Shown piece after piece: positions 53,236-62,812 of a stretch of 64,000 nt of DNA. The notes beneath the pieces were generated by a model. That model was not told the origin of the DNA and made no database searches. It worked only from the letters and a program-made list of their open reading frames with translations. Each line of letters opens with the position of its first letter. Position 1 is the stretch's first letter. The translations under genes were made by a program, and so were the position numbers. Source of the stretch: Bin94 sp965215535 (GTDB taxonomy: Bacteria > Gemmatimonadota > Gemmatimonadetes > Longimicrobiales > Gaopeijiaceae); contig OZ244063.1 of NCBI GenBank assembly GCA_965215535.1, positions 1,302,001 to 1,366,000 of the forward strand, given 5' to 3'.

Positions 53236-54276
53236 ATGCATGAAAGCGCATCGGCGCTGCGAGCGCCCCTGACCTTCGCCCCCGTCCTCCGGGACTATCT
53301 CTGGGGAGGGCGCGCGCTTGAGGATCGCCTGGGACGCACGCTGCCCCCGGGTCCGGTTGCCGAAAGCTGGGAGATCTCTGCACATGCGGCGGGGGTGTCG
53401 GTTGTGGACGAGGGCCCCTTCGCCGGCTGCACGCTCCCCGATCTGGTGACCCGCTTCGGGACCCGGCTGGTGGGTCGGTGGAGCGCGGCTGCGGTCGCGC
53501 GGGGCGAGTTTCCGCTGCTGGTCAAGATTCTGGACGCCAGTCACGCACTTTCGGTGCAGGTTCACCCCGACGATGCGGCTGCGGCAGCCCGGAAAACGCA
53601 CGAATCCGGCAAGACCGAGTGGTGGCACATTCTGCACGCCACAGCGGGGGCGCATATCATTCACGGCCTCCTTCCCGGCACCGACCGGGAGACGCTGACC
53701 GCAGCGGTGGCCGCGGGGCGCATTCAGGATCACCTGCGGCGCATTCCGGTCCGGGCGGGCGACTCGATTCCGGTTCCCGCAGGCACCGTCCATGGCCTCC
53801 TTGCGGGGATCGTGCTGGTCGAGGTTCAACAATCGTCCGACACCACCTGGCGGCTCTTCGACTGGAACCGCGTCGATGCCCACGGCCGGGCGCGCACGCT
53901 GCATATCGAACGCGCACTCGAGGCCATTCGCTTTGGCGAGAGCGAAGAGGTGCCCACAGTGCCCCGGCTGCAGACCACAGGCGATGGCTGGCGGCTGGAG
54001 CGACTCCTTCGCTGCGACCACTTCGTTGTCGAACGGATCGAGATGGCCGCCGGGAGCTCCCTCGATGCACACCTGAATGGCGACAGCTTCGAGATTCTGG
54101 GAGTGCTGGAGGGAGGGGCGGAGGTGGTGACGACCGGCCCTCTTTGCACCGGCCTGGAAGCGGTTCGCTTTGCGCTTCTGCCCGCAACCACGGGAACTTT
54201 CCGGATCCGGGCTCAGGCCGATCTGGTCGCGCTCCGGGTTCGCCTGCCCCGGCGCGGACCGGCAGCTCGCGGATAA
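53236..54276 (+). CDS. manA: Class I mannose-6-phosphate isomerase
   Basis: 346 aa. It interconverts fructose-6-P and mannose-6-P for glycan and polysaccharide synthesis. Cupin metal ligands are visible: LSVQVHPDD (Gln and His), GKTEWWHIL (Glu) and VPAGTVHGLLAGIVLVEVQQSSD (His). The N-terminus shows VLRDYLWGG and AESWEIS. The start ATG 53236 follows a weak ribosome-binding site. Confidence 0.92.
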   Translation: MHESASALRAPLTFAPVLRDYLWGGRALEDRLGRTLPPGPVAESWEISAHAAGVSVVDEGPFAGCTLPDLVTRFGTRLVGRWSAAAVARGEFPLLVKILDASHALSVQVHPDDAAAAARKTHESGKTEWWHILHATAGAHIIHGLLPGTDRETLTAAVAAGRIQDHLRRIPVRAGDSIPVPAGTVHGLLAGIVLVEVQQSSDTTWRLFDWNRVDAHGRARTLHIERALEAIRFGESEEVPTVPRLQTTGDGWRLERLLRCDHFVVERIEMAAGSSLDAHLNGDSFEILGVLEGGAEVVTTGPLCTGLEAVRFALLPATTGTFRIRAQADLVALRVRLPRRGPAARG

Positions 54277-54366
54277 GCCCGGCGCCTCGCCATTTTCGGT
54301 GCGCGGCCTGCGTTTCCGGCGGACTGCATCCCTGCACAAGTGGACATTCCACAAACAGCCCCACAG

Positions 54367-54439
54367 TGCCCCGCCAGGGACTCGAACCCCGAACCTGCCG
54401 ATTAAGAGTCGGATGCTCTACCAGTTGAGCTAGCAGGGC
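54367..54439 (-). tRNA. tRNA-Lys (anticodon CTT)
   Basis: 73 nt. Acceptor GCCCTGC/GCGGGGC, D-arm GCTCAACTGGTAGAGC, anticodon loop CTCTTAA, T-arm with GGTTCGAGTCC. CCA is not encoded. This is the second tRNA-Lys of the window; the other is TTT. Confidence 0.97.
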
Positions 54440-54455
54440 GCACAAGAGAATCATA

Positions 54456-54484
54456 ATCATAGCTCATCTGCCGAGATCCGCCAA
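54456..54484 (-). promoter_or_regulatory. Sigma-70-like promoter of tRNA-Lys(CTT)
   Basis: On the minus strand: -35 TTGGCG, 17-bp spacer, -10 TATGAT, about 16 bp before the tRNA 5' end. Confidence 0.6.
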
Positions 54485-54571
54485 GGGAATCGGGCTCCCT
54501 GGGCGAGCGGCGTTCCTCTGCGGACTGTTAGATTCACCACCCTCATTCCGCCCTCAATCCACGGAGCAGGC

Positions 54572-55975
54572 ATGTTCTTCAGGCAGATCGTCGATCCGGG
54601 ACTGGCCCAGCACGCCTACCTGATCGGCTGCGAGCGCACCCGTCAGGCCGTCATTGTCGATCCCGAACGCGATGTGGACCGCTACCGGGCAATTGCCCGC
54701 GCCGAGGGCTACCGCATTGTTGTCGCCACCGAAACCCATATCCACGCCGACTTCCTCTCGGGGTGCCGCGAGCTTGTCGAAAATCATCGCTGCCACGCCT
54801 GGCTTTCGGGCGAGGGCGGTCCCGGCTGGGAGTACGAATGGGCCAGGGACGACGACCGCGTCACACTGCTTCGCCACGACGACTGCATGATGATCGGCGA
54901 GGTCGAGTTTCGCGTCCTGCACACCCCCGGCCACACCCCCGAGCACCTTGGCTTTGTTGTGACCGACCGGGGCGCAGGGGTCGCAGACCCAATGGGAATC
55001 CTCTCGGGCGACTTTGTATTCGTGGGAGACCTGGGGCGTCCCGACCTTCTGGAATCGGCGGTGGGCGAGGATGGCGCCATGGTTCCTGCAGCCCGCCGCC
55101 TCTACGCCTCGGCGCGCGGGGTTCTCGAGCTGCCGGACTACCTTCGCATCTGGCCGGGTCATGGAGCCGGAAGCGCCTGCGGCAAGGCGCTGGGACAGCT
55201 CCCCGACACCACGGTGGGGTACGAGAAGCGCTCCAGCCCGGCATTGGCTGCGGTGCGCGAGGGCGAAGACGCCTTTGTGGCCTTCATATTGGAGGGCCAG
55301 AGCGATCCCCCCCTCTACTTCGGTCGCATGAAGCGGGAGAATCGGACCGGACCGGCACTGTTGGGTTCACTTCCCGCACCGGCCCGCACCTCGCCCGGTG
55401 CGCTGGCCCGCCTTGCGGAACGTTCGGATACGGTTGTGCTCGACACGCGCATCGACCGCGCCGCCTTCTGTCGCAGCCATCTGCCCGGGGCGATTCATGC
55501 ACCGCTCAACCGCACCTTCACCACGATTGCGGGTTGCTACGTCGATCCCGCCGAGCAACTTGCGCTGATTGTCGAGGAGGGGCAGGTGGAGGATGCCGTG
55601 CGCGCGCTGGTGCGGATCGGGCTCGACCGGGTGGAGGGGTGGGCGCCACCCTCGGTTCTGCAAGAGATCGCCGAGGAGGGGGCCGCGCTGGCCAGCCTCG
55701 AATCGATCACCTTCAGCGAGCTTGCAGAGCGGTCCGATGGCGCCCTTCTCGATGTGCGCCAGAGCACCGAATTCGCCTCGTCGGCCATTGCCGGAGCCAC
55801 CCATGCGCCGCATACCCGTCTGGCCGAACGGCTCTCCGATTTGCCGCGCGACTGCCCCCTCATGGTCCACTGCATGGGGGGCGCGCGGGCCACCTCGGCG
55901 GCTTCGTTTCTGGCGCGCGAGGGCTTCGAGGCGATTGCAATTCACGACCTCTTCCAGAATGCGAATGTCGGCTGA
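54572..55975 (+). CDS. Persulfide dioxygenase-like MBL-fold protein fused to two rhodanese domains
   Basis: 467 aa. The MBL domain has THIHADFLSG (first iron ligand; Phe replaces the third His of the HxHxDH pattern, as in mononuclear-iron ETHE1/CstB relatives), HTPGHTPEHLG and SGDFVFVGDLGRPDLL. The first rhodanese domain (about 280-370) lacks a catalytic Cys. The second (about 375-467) has the active loop HCMGGARAT. The protein is expected to oxidise glutathione or other persulfides to sulfite and move sulfane sulfur. The rhodanese at 56064 follows on the same strand. Confidence 0.88.
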   Translation: MFFRQIVDPGLAQHAYLIGCERTRQAVIVDPERDVDRYRAIARAEGYRIVVATETHIHADFLSGCRELVENHRCHAWLSGEGGPGWEYEWARDDDRVTLLRHDDCMMIGEVEFRVLHTPGHTPEHLGFVVTDRGAGVADPMGILSGDFVFVGDLGRPDLLESAVGEDGAMVPAARRLYASARGVLELPDYLRIWPGHGAGSACGKALGQLPDTTVGYEKRSSPALAAVREGEDAFVAFILEGQSDPPLYFGRMKRENRTGPALLGSLPAPARTSPGALARLAERSDTVVLDTRIDRAAFCRSHLPGAIHAPLNRTFTTIAGCYVDPAEQLALIVEEGQVEDAVRALVRIGLDRVEGWAPPSVLQEIAEEGAALASLESITFSELAERSDGALLDVRQSTEFASSAIAGATHAPHTRLAERLSDLPRDCPLMVHCMGGARATSAASFLAREGFEAIAIHDLFQNANVG

Positions 55976-56063
55976 CAGGCGGACGAAGAGGCGTGTCGGG
56001 ATGACCAGGGGCGGGGGTGCGCCGGCGTGGAAGTCCGTGAGCGGAGTCACGCGCTCTCTGCGC

Positions 56064-56591
56064 ATGAAGGGGCGCCTGAGTGCCCTTCATTGTGTGTGCA
56101 TGGGATTCTGGGCATCGCTGGCGCCAGCCTCGGCCCAGACCGCCGCAGATGAGGCCGGACGGCGTGCGCGCATCGAGTCCATGGTGCGCGAAATCCGTGC
56201 CGACTATCCCGATGTAGCCACAATCACCGTCAGCGCGCTTCGGGATCTGCAGGAGAGCAACACGATTGTGCTGATCGATGTGCGCACCGACCGCGAGCGC
56301 GAGGTTTCGGTTCTGCCCGGCGCCATCTCGCAACGTCAATTCGAGGCGCACATTGACAAGTTTGCCGGCCGCCCGGTAATCGCCTATTGCACAATCGGAG
56401 TGCGCAGCTCAAGCTATGCGCGCGCAATGGCCGAACGCGGCGTCGAGGTTCTCAATCTCGAGGGGAGTCTCCTGGCCTGGACCCATCTGGGCGGAAAGCT
56501 TCGGACCGCCGATGGAGCAGAGACCCGCCGTGTGCATGTCTATGGGCGTCGCTGGAATCTGGTTGCCCAGGGCTACGAAGCAGTCTGGTAG
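56064..56591 (+). CDS. Exported single-domain rhodanese
   Basis: 175 aa from ATG 56064, which gives a signal peptide (MKGRLSALHCVCMGFWASLA, ending ASAQ). An in-frame ATG at 56001 is possible. The rhodanese domain contains VLIDVRTDREREVSVLPGAI and the active-site loop YCTIGVRSSSYA with its catalytic Cys. It probably transfers sulfur in the periplasm, matching the persulfide oxidiser upstream. Confidence 0.82.
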   Translation: MKGRLSALHCVCMGFWASLAPASAQTAADEAGRRARIESMVREIRADYPDVATITVSALRDLQESNTIVLIDVRTDREREVSVLPGAISQRQFEAHIDKFAGRPVIAYCTIGVRSSSYARAMAERGVEVLNLEGSLLAWTHLGGKLRTADGAETRRVHVYGRRWNLVAQGYEAVW

Positions 56592-56692
56592 CGCGCAAGC
56601 GCCGGGAGCGCAACCCGGTTGTCTCCATGACCCGCCGCGTTGCCCGAATGCCGCTCACCATTGATTTGTGGTCTGCCTGTATTGCGCTCATG

Positions 56693-57322
56693 TTACTGCG
56701 CGTGCTGAAAGCGGTGGAGGGGGACTGTCAACAGCGCCCCGGCCAGCGGTCCCACCCAGTAGATCCACAGATGATTGACTGTGCCTCCCTCGGCCAGAGC
56801 CACAAGGATCGGGCCCGTTCCCACAGCCGGATTGAAGGCGCCGCCCGAGATCGGTCCCACTGCAAAGGCGCCTCCCATGACCACACAGCCAATCGCCACG
56901 CCATGAAATCCGCCGCTCGCCCGGCGGGGCGCATATGCAACATTCAGAATGACGAGCGTCAGGGCACAGGTGAAGATCGTTTCGGCGGCCAGCGCCACCG
57001 CAGGCGTCGTTGGGGCAGCCGGCGCCATGACGGCAAACTCGCCGGTCAGCAGGGGCACCGTCAGGGCTGCGAGGACGGCTCCGCTGAGTTGAGTTATCAT
57101 GTAAATAATGCAATCGCGAAGGTCAAGATGGCCGCACAGATGGACCGCCACGCTGATTGCGGGGTTGTAGTGTGCACCGGAGATGGGCCCGCCCATATAC
57201 ACAAGCGCGACAAGGACGGCGCCGGTTGCCAGGGGGGCAAGAGCGGGATTGTGCACAAGGCACAGGCCGATCACAAGAACAAGAAAAAAGGTTCCGGCGA
57301 ACTCGGTGGCGTATCGATTCAT
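56693..57322 (-). CDS. Aquaporin-family (MIP) channel
   Basis: 209 aa, six transmembrane helices and two NPA half-helices (SGAHYNPAISVAV and SGGAFNPAVGTGP). The selectivity-filter Arg that normally follows the second NPA is Val here, so permeability may differ from classical water channels. ATG 57322 is used. It is convergent with the rhodanese gene. Confidence 0.88.
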   Translation of the reverse strand: MNRYATEFAGTFFLVLVIGLCLVHNPALAPLATGAVLVALVYMGGPISGAHYNPAISVAVHLCGHLDLRDCIIYMITQLSGAVLAALTVPLLTGEFAVMAPAAPTTPAVALAAETIFTCALTLVILNVAYAPRRASGGFHGVAIGCVVMGGAFAVGPISGGAFNPAVGTGPILVALAEGGTVNHLWIYWVGPLAGALLTVPLHRFQHAQ

Positions 57323-57446
57323 TCGCTTGGAGTGGCGAGAGGATTGTGTCCCTGTCCGACCGTCTTGCCGGAGCAGAGGAATCCGCAGCAGGGATGAGTG
57401 GAGGGAGACGGCGGTGCGAAGCGCAACGATAATCGGAGAGCGGCGA

Positions 57447-58400
57447 ATGCGTCACCCGCAGCCGGGAGCCGGCAGTCTGCAGACCGCGCCGTCCGGCAGA
57501 AATCAGGGACCGTCAGGAGCGTGGAGGAGGGCGCGGCGGGGGTGGATCGTCGTCCCTGGGGTTCTGGTTCTGGGCGGAGGCGTGTTTGCAAGCGGGGCCG
57601 AAGAGGCCGAGGCGCAGGAATCGCGGCGGCGCTGGCAGGCTTCGACCGAGTTCAGCTTTGTGCGCACCGGGGGCAATGCCGAGCTCTCCACCCTTGGCAT
57701 CGGCGGCACGCTGACCCGCGCGTGGGAGCGCACCGAGTTTCGGATCCGGGTCGGGGGAATCCGCACCCGCACGACGCGCCGGACCCGAACCGCGATCGGC
57801 ACCGAGGAACGCTACCGCATTGAGGAGCGGACCAGCACCGAACTCTCGGCCGAAAGCTACGAAGCCGAGGTGCGCATCGACCGCACCATCTCCGATCGCA
57901 CCGCCCTCTTTGTGCAGTCGGGGTGGACGCGCAACACCTTCGCGGGCATTCGCAGCCGGTTGGTCAATGTGCTGGGGGTCTCGACGCGCTGGATCGACCG
58001 CGAGGAGCGGCGCCTTCGCACCGCCTACGGCCTGACGCATACCGTGCAGCGCGATGTGGTTCCCGATTCCGGGGGCGAAGATCGCTTCATCGGGCTGCGC
58101 TTCGCGACCGAGTTCCGAACCCGGCTGAACGACCATGTAGATTGGTCGAGCAATCTTGTGGTCGATGGCAATGGCGACGAGCTGGCCGATCTGCGCGCCG
58201 AGTGGACCAATGCAATCAGCGTGGCCGTGAACGAACACCTGGCGCTCAAGACTTCGCTGCGGGGAAACTTCGACAATCAGCCCGCGCTCAGGCGTCTTCC
58301 GCTCCGCAGCGTCGCCGGCGAAGAGGTGGGCGAGGTGCTGGTGCCCCGGAGCAGGCTGGACCGGGTCCTGACCCTGACTTTGGTTGTGACCGTTCCGTAA
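57447..58400 (+). CDS. DUF481-like outer-membrane beta-barrel protein
   Basis: 317 aa. Signal segment VVPGVLVLGGGVFASGAEEA, then alternating beta-strands: STEFSFVRTGGNAELSTLGI, TSTELSAESYEAEVRIDRTI, FVQSGWTRNTFAGI, ending RVLTLTLVVTVP. This matches the DUF481/YdiY porin-like family. ATG 57447 with GGAGAG upstream. Its function is unknown. Confidence 0.78.
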   Translation: MRHPQPGAGSLQTAPSGRNQGPSGAWRRARRGWIVVPGVLVLGGGVFASGAEEAEAQESRRRWQASTEFSFVRTGGNAELSTLGIGGTLTRAWERTEFRIRVGGIRTRTTRRTRTAIGTEERYRIEERTSTELSAESYEAEVRIDRTISDRTALFVQSGWTRNTFAGIRSRLVNVLGVSTRWIDREERRLRTAYGLTHTVQRDVVPDSGGEDRFIGLRFATEFRTRLNDHVDWSSNLVVDGNGDELADLRAEWTNAISVAVNEHLALKTSLRGNFDNQPALRRLPLRSVAGEEVGEVLVPRSRLDRVLTLTLVVTVP

Positions 58401-58529
58401 GGATGTTCAGGGGGAAGATTCCGCGAGACGGCCCGCCCGATGCATACAGTGTGGCACCTGCCTGCCGAAGGGGCTGGGTCTGGGACTGGGACTGGCCCCG
58501 GATCGCCTTCCTGTACAGATTCACCCTGT

Positions 58530-58945
<416 letters not shown>

Positions 58946-59178
58946 CGTTGGGCGCGTCCTCGGCGGGGGCGCGCATGACGTTCAACCCGAAGGATTCCCG
59001 CCGCGATCTTTCGCTCCGAGAGGATGAGCTCACTAACTTGTCCGCGTGCCGGAAGCTGCCACGCCCCCAACTGCGGTGGGGACCCCATCCGCCGTCGCTC
59101 AACCAGAAGAGCGACTGGCCCCTGCCTCCGACAAGGAGAACATGATCATGAGAAACCGTTCCATGCTCCAGCGTCGCC

Positions 59179-59424
59179 ATGGACGCTGCCTCGGACGAGC
59201 GAGCGACCCGGATGGTTCTCGCTGGCGAGATGCTGCCCGGCGATGGCGACTACTTTTTCGTGGTGGATCAAGGCGAAGCGGTCGTCGTCCGCAAGTGCGG
59301 CAATACGGTGGTGGCTCGCGTGCCCATGGAGAACGTCGGTCGCATCGTTGTACAAGCGGGTTCCGGGGAGGCCGAACGACCGGCGGCGGACAGACCTGTC
59401 CGGCTGCCGACAATCGCCGGATGA
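59179..59424 (+). CDS. Small protein of unknown function
   Basis: 81 aa. It starts with ATG 59179 and reads GDYFFVVDQGEAVVVRKCGNTVVARVPMENVGRIVV, a strand-rich stretch that looks coding, but no family is recognised. It lies 19 bp upstream of the propeller lipoprotein gene and may be translated with it. An alternative is that it is the remainder of a longer gene, since AAGGAG and ATG in another frame lie just upstream. Existence is uncertain. Confidence 0.4.
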   Translation: MDAASDERATRMVLAGEMLPGDGDYFFVVDQGEAVVVRKCGNTVVARVPMENVGRIVVQAGSGEAERPAADRPVRLPTIAG

Positions 59425-59443
59425 TAAGGGAGCGGGAAGTCGG

Positions 59444-60670
59444 ATGAACGGTCGCCGGATGCTCGTGCGGCTGGCGGCGGTCGCTCTTTTCCCGGTCGCA
59501 AGCGCCTGCAGCAACCCCGATCTTGCCGACAACCACTCGTCCCATGCGACCTGGACCACGGAACCGGAGTACATGATCGCCGGATCTGTGGACAACGATG
59601 TGATCTTCCAAAGGCCATTCGTCCAACTGGATCCATTCCGCAATCGCGTTCTGGTCATGGATGGTGGAACCGCGCAGATCAGCGCCTGGACTCCCGAAGG
59701 CGAGCTGCTCTTCGTGGCTGGGCGGCGAGGCGAGGGCCCGGGCGAATTCGTGTTCCCGCAGAGTCTGCTCGTCGAGCGGGACGGGTTCATTGTGTTGTCG
59801 GGCGATGGATCGCGATTTGCGCGCTTCGATGCCTTCGGAGACCACGTAGAGAGTTTCCTCGGCCCCGACACGAGGGTTGGCTACCAAGGATTCCAGATTG
59901 ACTTCGGTTTCCCCAAACAGGGAGTCCACGTGGGCATACCCAGCCTTGGCGCTCACCGGATTACCGGAACCGACGGTGCCCCCGCAATGGATCGGTACCC
60001 GTTGGTCAGCGTCCGCCGCAGGGACGATCGCTCTTGGGGCGAACCGGTGCCTCTCCTGACTCTTGACAGGCGAAACGGGATACAGGCCACACAATTCGGA
60101 GGCGAGCGATGGAGTTATGGCCCCCAGCGCTACGGCGACGGGGACATCTATCGACTTCTGCCGGCTGGTGCGGTGGTTGCGCGGCGACGTGGCGAGCCTG
60201 GCAGCATTGAGCTGCTGAAGATTGATGGCTCCGGCGACACTGTCTGGCACCGACGCCATCAATTTGAACCCCGCAGGCTGACTTCCCGCATGATCGACGA
60301 TCATGTCGCAGATGCAATGGAGTCGCTGCTCCCCGGTTTGGCAGATATCCCCAATGCGCCCCCGCCAGGGGCGTTTCGCCAGGCCTATCGCGAGTCGCTC
60401 TACACGCCCGAGTATCTTCCCGTGGCGCGTGACCTGTGCGTGAGCGCCCCCTCGAACGAGCTCTGGCTCGCCACCCACGAGCGCGAAGACTCCCTTGCGG
60501 TGTGGTACGCGGTCTCGATGGGCGACGGCGACGAAGTCCCGCGGCGCGTGGCGCTCCCGGAGCGGATGCGGGTGAACGAAGCCAATGCGACCCATGTCTG
60601 GGGAATCTGGCGCGACGAACTCGATGTTCCGCATGTCGTGGGGCGCCGGCTGGTTCCGCCGCCGGGGTGA
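59444..60670 (+). CDS. 6-bladed beta-propeller lipoprotein
   Basis: 408 aa from ATG 59444 with GGGAGCGGGA upstream. The lipoprotein signal ends LFPVASAC. The propeller shows the family motif LLFVAGRRGEGPGEFVFP in blade one and repeated WGEP/VWHRR-type strands. The function of this family is unknown; members are common in Bacteroidota and Gemmatimonadota. It is the intact counterpart of the frameshifted gene at 51745-53015. Confidence 0.8.
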   Translation: MNGRRMLVRLAAVALFPVASACSNPDLADNHSSHATWTTEPEYMIAGSVDNDVIFQRPFVQLDPFRNRVLVMDGGTAQISAWTPEGELLFVAGRRGEGPGEFVFPQSLLVERDGFIVLSGDGSRFARFDAFGDHVESFLGPDTRVGYQGFQIDFGFPKQGVHVGIPSLGAHRITGTDGAPAMDRYPLVSVRRRDDRSWGEPVPLLTLDRRNGIQATQFGGERWSYGPQRYGDGDIYRLLPAGAVVARRRGEPGSIELLKIDGSGDTVWHRRHQFEPRRLTSRMIDDHVADAMESLLPGLADIPNAPPPGAFRQAYRESLYTPEYLPVARDLCVSAPSNELWLATHEREDSLAVWYAVSMGDGDEVPRRVALPERMRVNEANATHVWGIWRDELDVPHVVGRRLVPPPG

Positions 60671-60832
60671 GTGCCAGCGCGCGATTGCTCCCCCCGAGTC
60701 GTATCCCCGTTCTCTGATGAAGGGAGTAGATTGGCAGCTCACAGGTCGGGAAACCGAAGTCTAGCCCGCCGGCCCTTGACCCGGCCCCCTCGTCGGGCGC
60801 ACATTTCCCGGTCCTTGCTGTCGGTTTTTCTT

Positions 60833-60906
<74 letters not shown>

Positions 60907-60914
60907 CTTTGCGG

Positions 60915-61694
60915 TCAGTCCCCTGTACCTGCGCCCATCTCCGGGTGTGCCCGAGACGGGTGAAGATGCACCGGCGAGCCGCTCCTGCGCGCCCGCAGAT
61001 TGAGCGCTTCGACAAAGACCGAAAATCCCATTGCGAAGTAGATGTAGCCCTTCGGGATATGCTGGCCCAGCCCCTCTGCGACCAGAGTCATGCCGAGGAG
61101 GAGCAGAAAGCTGAGCGCGAGCATCTTGACGGTCGGGTGACGGTTGACGAACTCCGCCACTGCGTTGGCAGCCAGCAACATGACGATCACGGCCGCCACG
61201 ATGGCGATGGCCATGACCATGAAGTCCTCGGCCAACCCCACCGCCGTAATCACCGAATCGATCGAAAAGACAATGTCCATGACCGCGATCTGGGCGAGCA
61301 CCATTCCGTAGCTCACAGCCCGGACGCGCCCGTCTCTCTGCTCGGTGCCCTCGAGCCGGTGGTGAATCTCGCGGGTGGATTTGGTGAGGAGAAAGAGGCC
61401 GCCGACGATCAGGATCAGGTCGCGCCCCGAAAACTCGTGGCCCAGAAGTTGGAAGAGGGGCGCGGTCAGCCCCATGATGACCGAGATGGCGCCCAGCAGC
61501 GCCAGCCGCGTGGTCATGGCCAGCAGGAGCCCGTTGCGACGCGCCGAGGGTTGTTGTGCGGGGGGCAGCCTGTCGGCCAGGATCGAGATGAAGATGATGT
61601 TGTCGATCCCGAGAACGATCTCCAGAATCATGAGGGTTGCAAGGGCGATCCAGGCTTCTGGACGTGCAACCCATTCCATGGAGATCCATTCCAT
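60915..61694 (-). CDS. TerC-family integral membrane protein
   Basis: 259 aa. TerC signature: LEIVLGIDNIIFISIL and AVMDIVFSIDSVITAVGLA, with about seven transmembrane segments. The two acidic intramembrane motifs are the expected metal-binding sites. The family includes manganese exporters and tellurite-associated proteins. Start ATG 61694 with AGGAGG 5 nt upstream. No riboswitch is visible in the 86-bp leader. Confidence 0.88.
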   Translation of the reverse strand: MEWISMEWVARPEAWIALATLMILEIVLGIDNIIFISILADRLPPAQQPSARRNGLLLAMTTRLALLGAISVIMGLTAPLFQLLGHEFSGRDLILIVGGLFLLTKSTREIHHRLEGTEQRDGRVRAVSYGMVLAQIAVMDIVFSIDSVITAVGLAEDFMVMAIAIVAAVIVMLLAANAVAEFVNRHPTVKMLALSFLLLLGMTLVAEGLGQHIPKGYIYFAMGFSVFVEALNLRARRSGSPVHLHPSRAHPEMGAGTGD

Positions 61695-61780
61695 AGCGAC
61701 CTCCTGCTGCCGGTGGGGAGGGGAGCGTCGTGAGAGGGGAGCGATGCCCGTCGAAGATGGATGGGGACGCCCCCGAGCCG

Positions 61781-62431
61781 CTACCCGAGCGGGATCACAA
61801 CCCCTCCCTGGAGCGCAAGGTGCCGGGTCCGGGTATCGTCGATCTCTTCGAGAGAAGCTAGGCCGAAGGAATAGAGCGCATCCACTCCTGCGTGCAGGGC
61901 GCCGCCGAGCGGAAACTCCACCCCGGCGCCCACGGCGACGCCATAGTCCAGATTCTCGAAGTCGAACATCCCCTCGCTGCAACTGGCGTCAAGCTCGAAT
62001 CCCATGGTCGAAGCCTCCAAATCGCAGGAAAGTTCATAGGCGGCCCACGGCCCGGCCATGACCGCAATCGAAAATCCGTCGTGGGAATAGGGGGTACCCA
62101 GGCGCGCCAGCATGGCAAGCTGGGCCTGGTTGAGCTTGACGGTGGTCGCGACCTCGCCCGCCGATCCACTGCCGTCATCGAAGGGAAGCGTGGCTTTGGC
62201 GCCCTTCTCGGCATAGAGGCCGCTGAAGCGGAGACCGAGGAAGCCCGCGACGGGAAAGGTCAGATCGACCCCCGCGACGAGGCCGGTGCGATTCTCCAGA
62301 TCGGGATTGTCGGCATTGGTCAAGGCCATGGTGGCCAGCCCGATTCCGCCCCGCAATCCAAGGGCCGTCTGGGCAGTGACTGGGGTTCCGACAAGGGCAA
62401 GGCCAAAGCTCAACAGGACGAAAGTGCGCAT
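61781..62431 (-). CDS. Outer-membrane beta-barrel protein (PorT/OmpX-like)
   Basis: 216 aa. Signal peptide MRTFVLLSFGLALVGTPVTA, then eight or so amphipathic strands: TALGLRGGIGLATMAL, VDLTFPVAGFLGLRFSGLYAEKG, MLARLGTPY, ending HLALQGGVVIPLG. It is probably a small barrel of unknown role. Confidence 0.75.
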   Translation of the reverse strand: MRTFVLLSFGLALVGTPVTAQTALGLRGGIGLATMALTNADNPDLENRTGLVAGVDLTFPVAGFLGLRFSGLYAEKGAKATLPFDDGSGSAGEVATTVKLNQAQLAMLARLGTPYSHDGFSIAVMAGPWAAYELSCDLEASTMGFELDASCSEGMFDFENLDYGVAVGAGVEFPLGGALHAGVDALYSFGLASLEEIDDTRTRHLALQGGVVIPLG

Positions 62432-62812
62432 CGAGCGGGCTCTCCTAGCTTGGAAAATGGATCTGTGCGGGGGGCGAATCCACCCCTGTAAAAGGCCAGG
62501 GAAGACCGCTCGCCCGGCCGACAGTCGGACGCTGCCGGGGTCTGCCAAATCTTCGCAATGCCAGTCGTGTGTGTCAAGCGCGGAGGAGTGCCGCCGGGGC
62601 CCGAAGTCGCTCTTTGTACCTGTTGCACGAATGCCCTTCGCTGGCGATCCACGGACTGTCGAACCAACCACACTCCGCCCGCCGGGCATCGGAGCGTGAA
62701 TGAATGACCACGTTTGACCGGTGGGGCTCCAGGTCGCAATTTGCATTCTCTCTGTACCCTGACGAACTCCGCTCTGCGCTCCTGTCCACCCGCGATCCCA
62801 AAGAGCTCGCCC
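62432..62812. other. Divergent intergenic region, no gene recognised
   Basis: About 380 bp between the barrel gene and the exported protein on the other strand. No gene or repeat was recognised; promoters for both should be here. Confidence 0.35.

Noticed and set aside
61695..61780. Manganese (yybP-ykoY) riboswitch before terC
   Set aside because: The leader is only 86 bp and shows no matching conserved loops.
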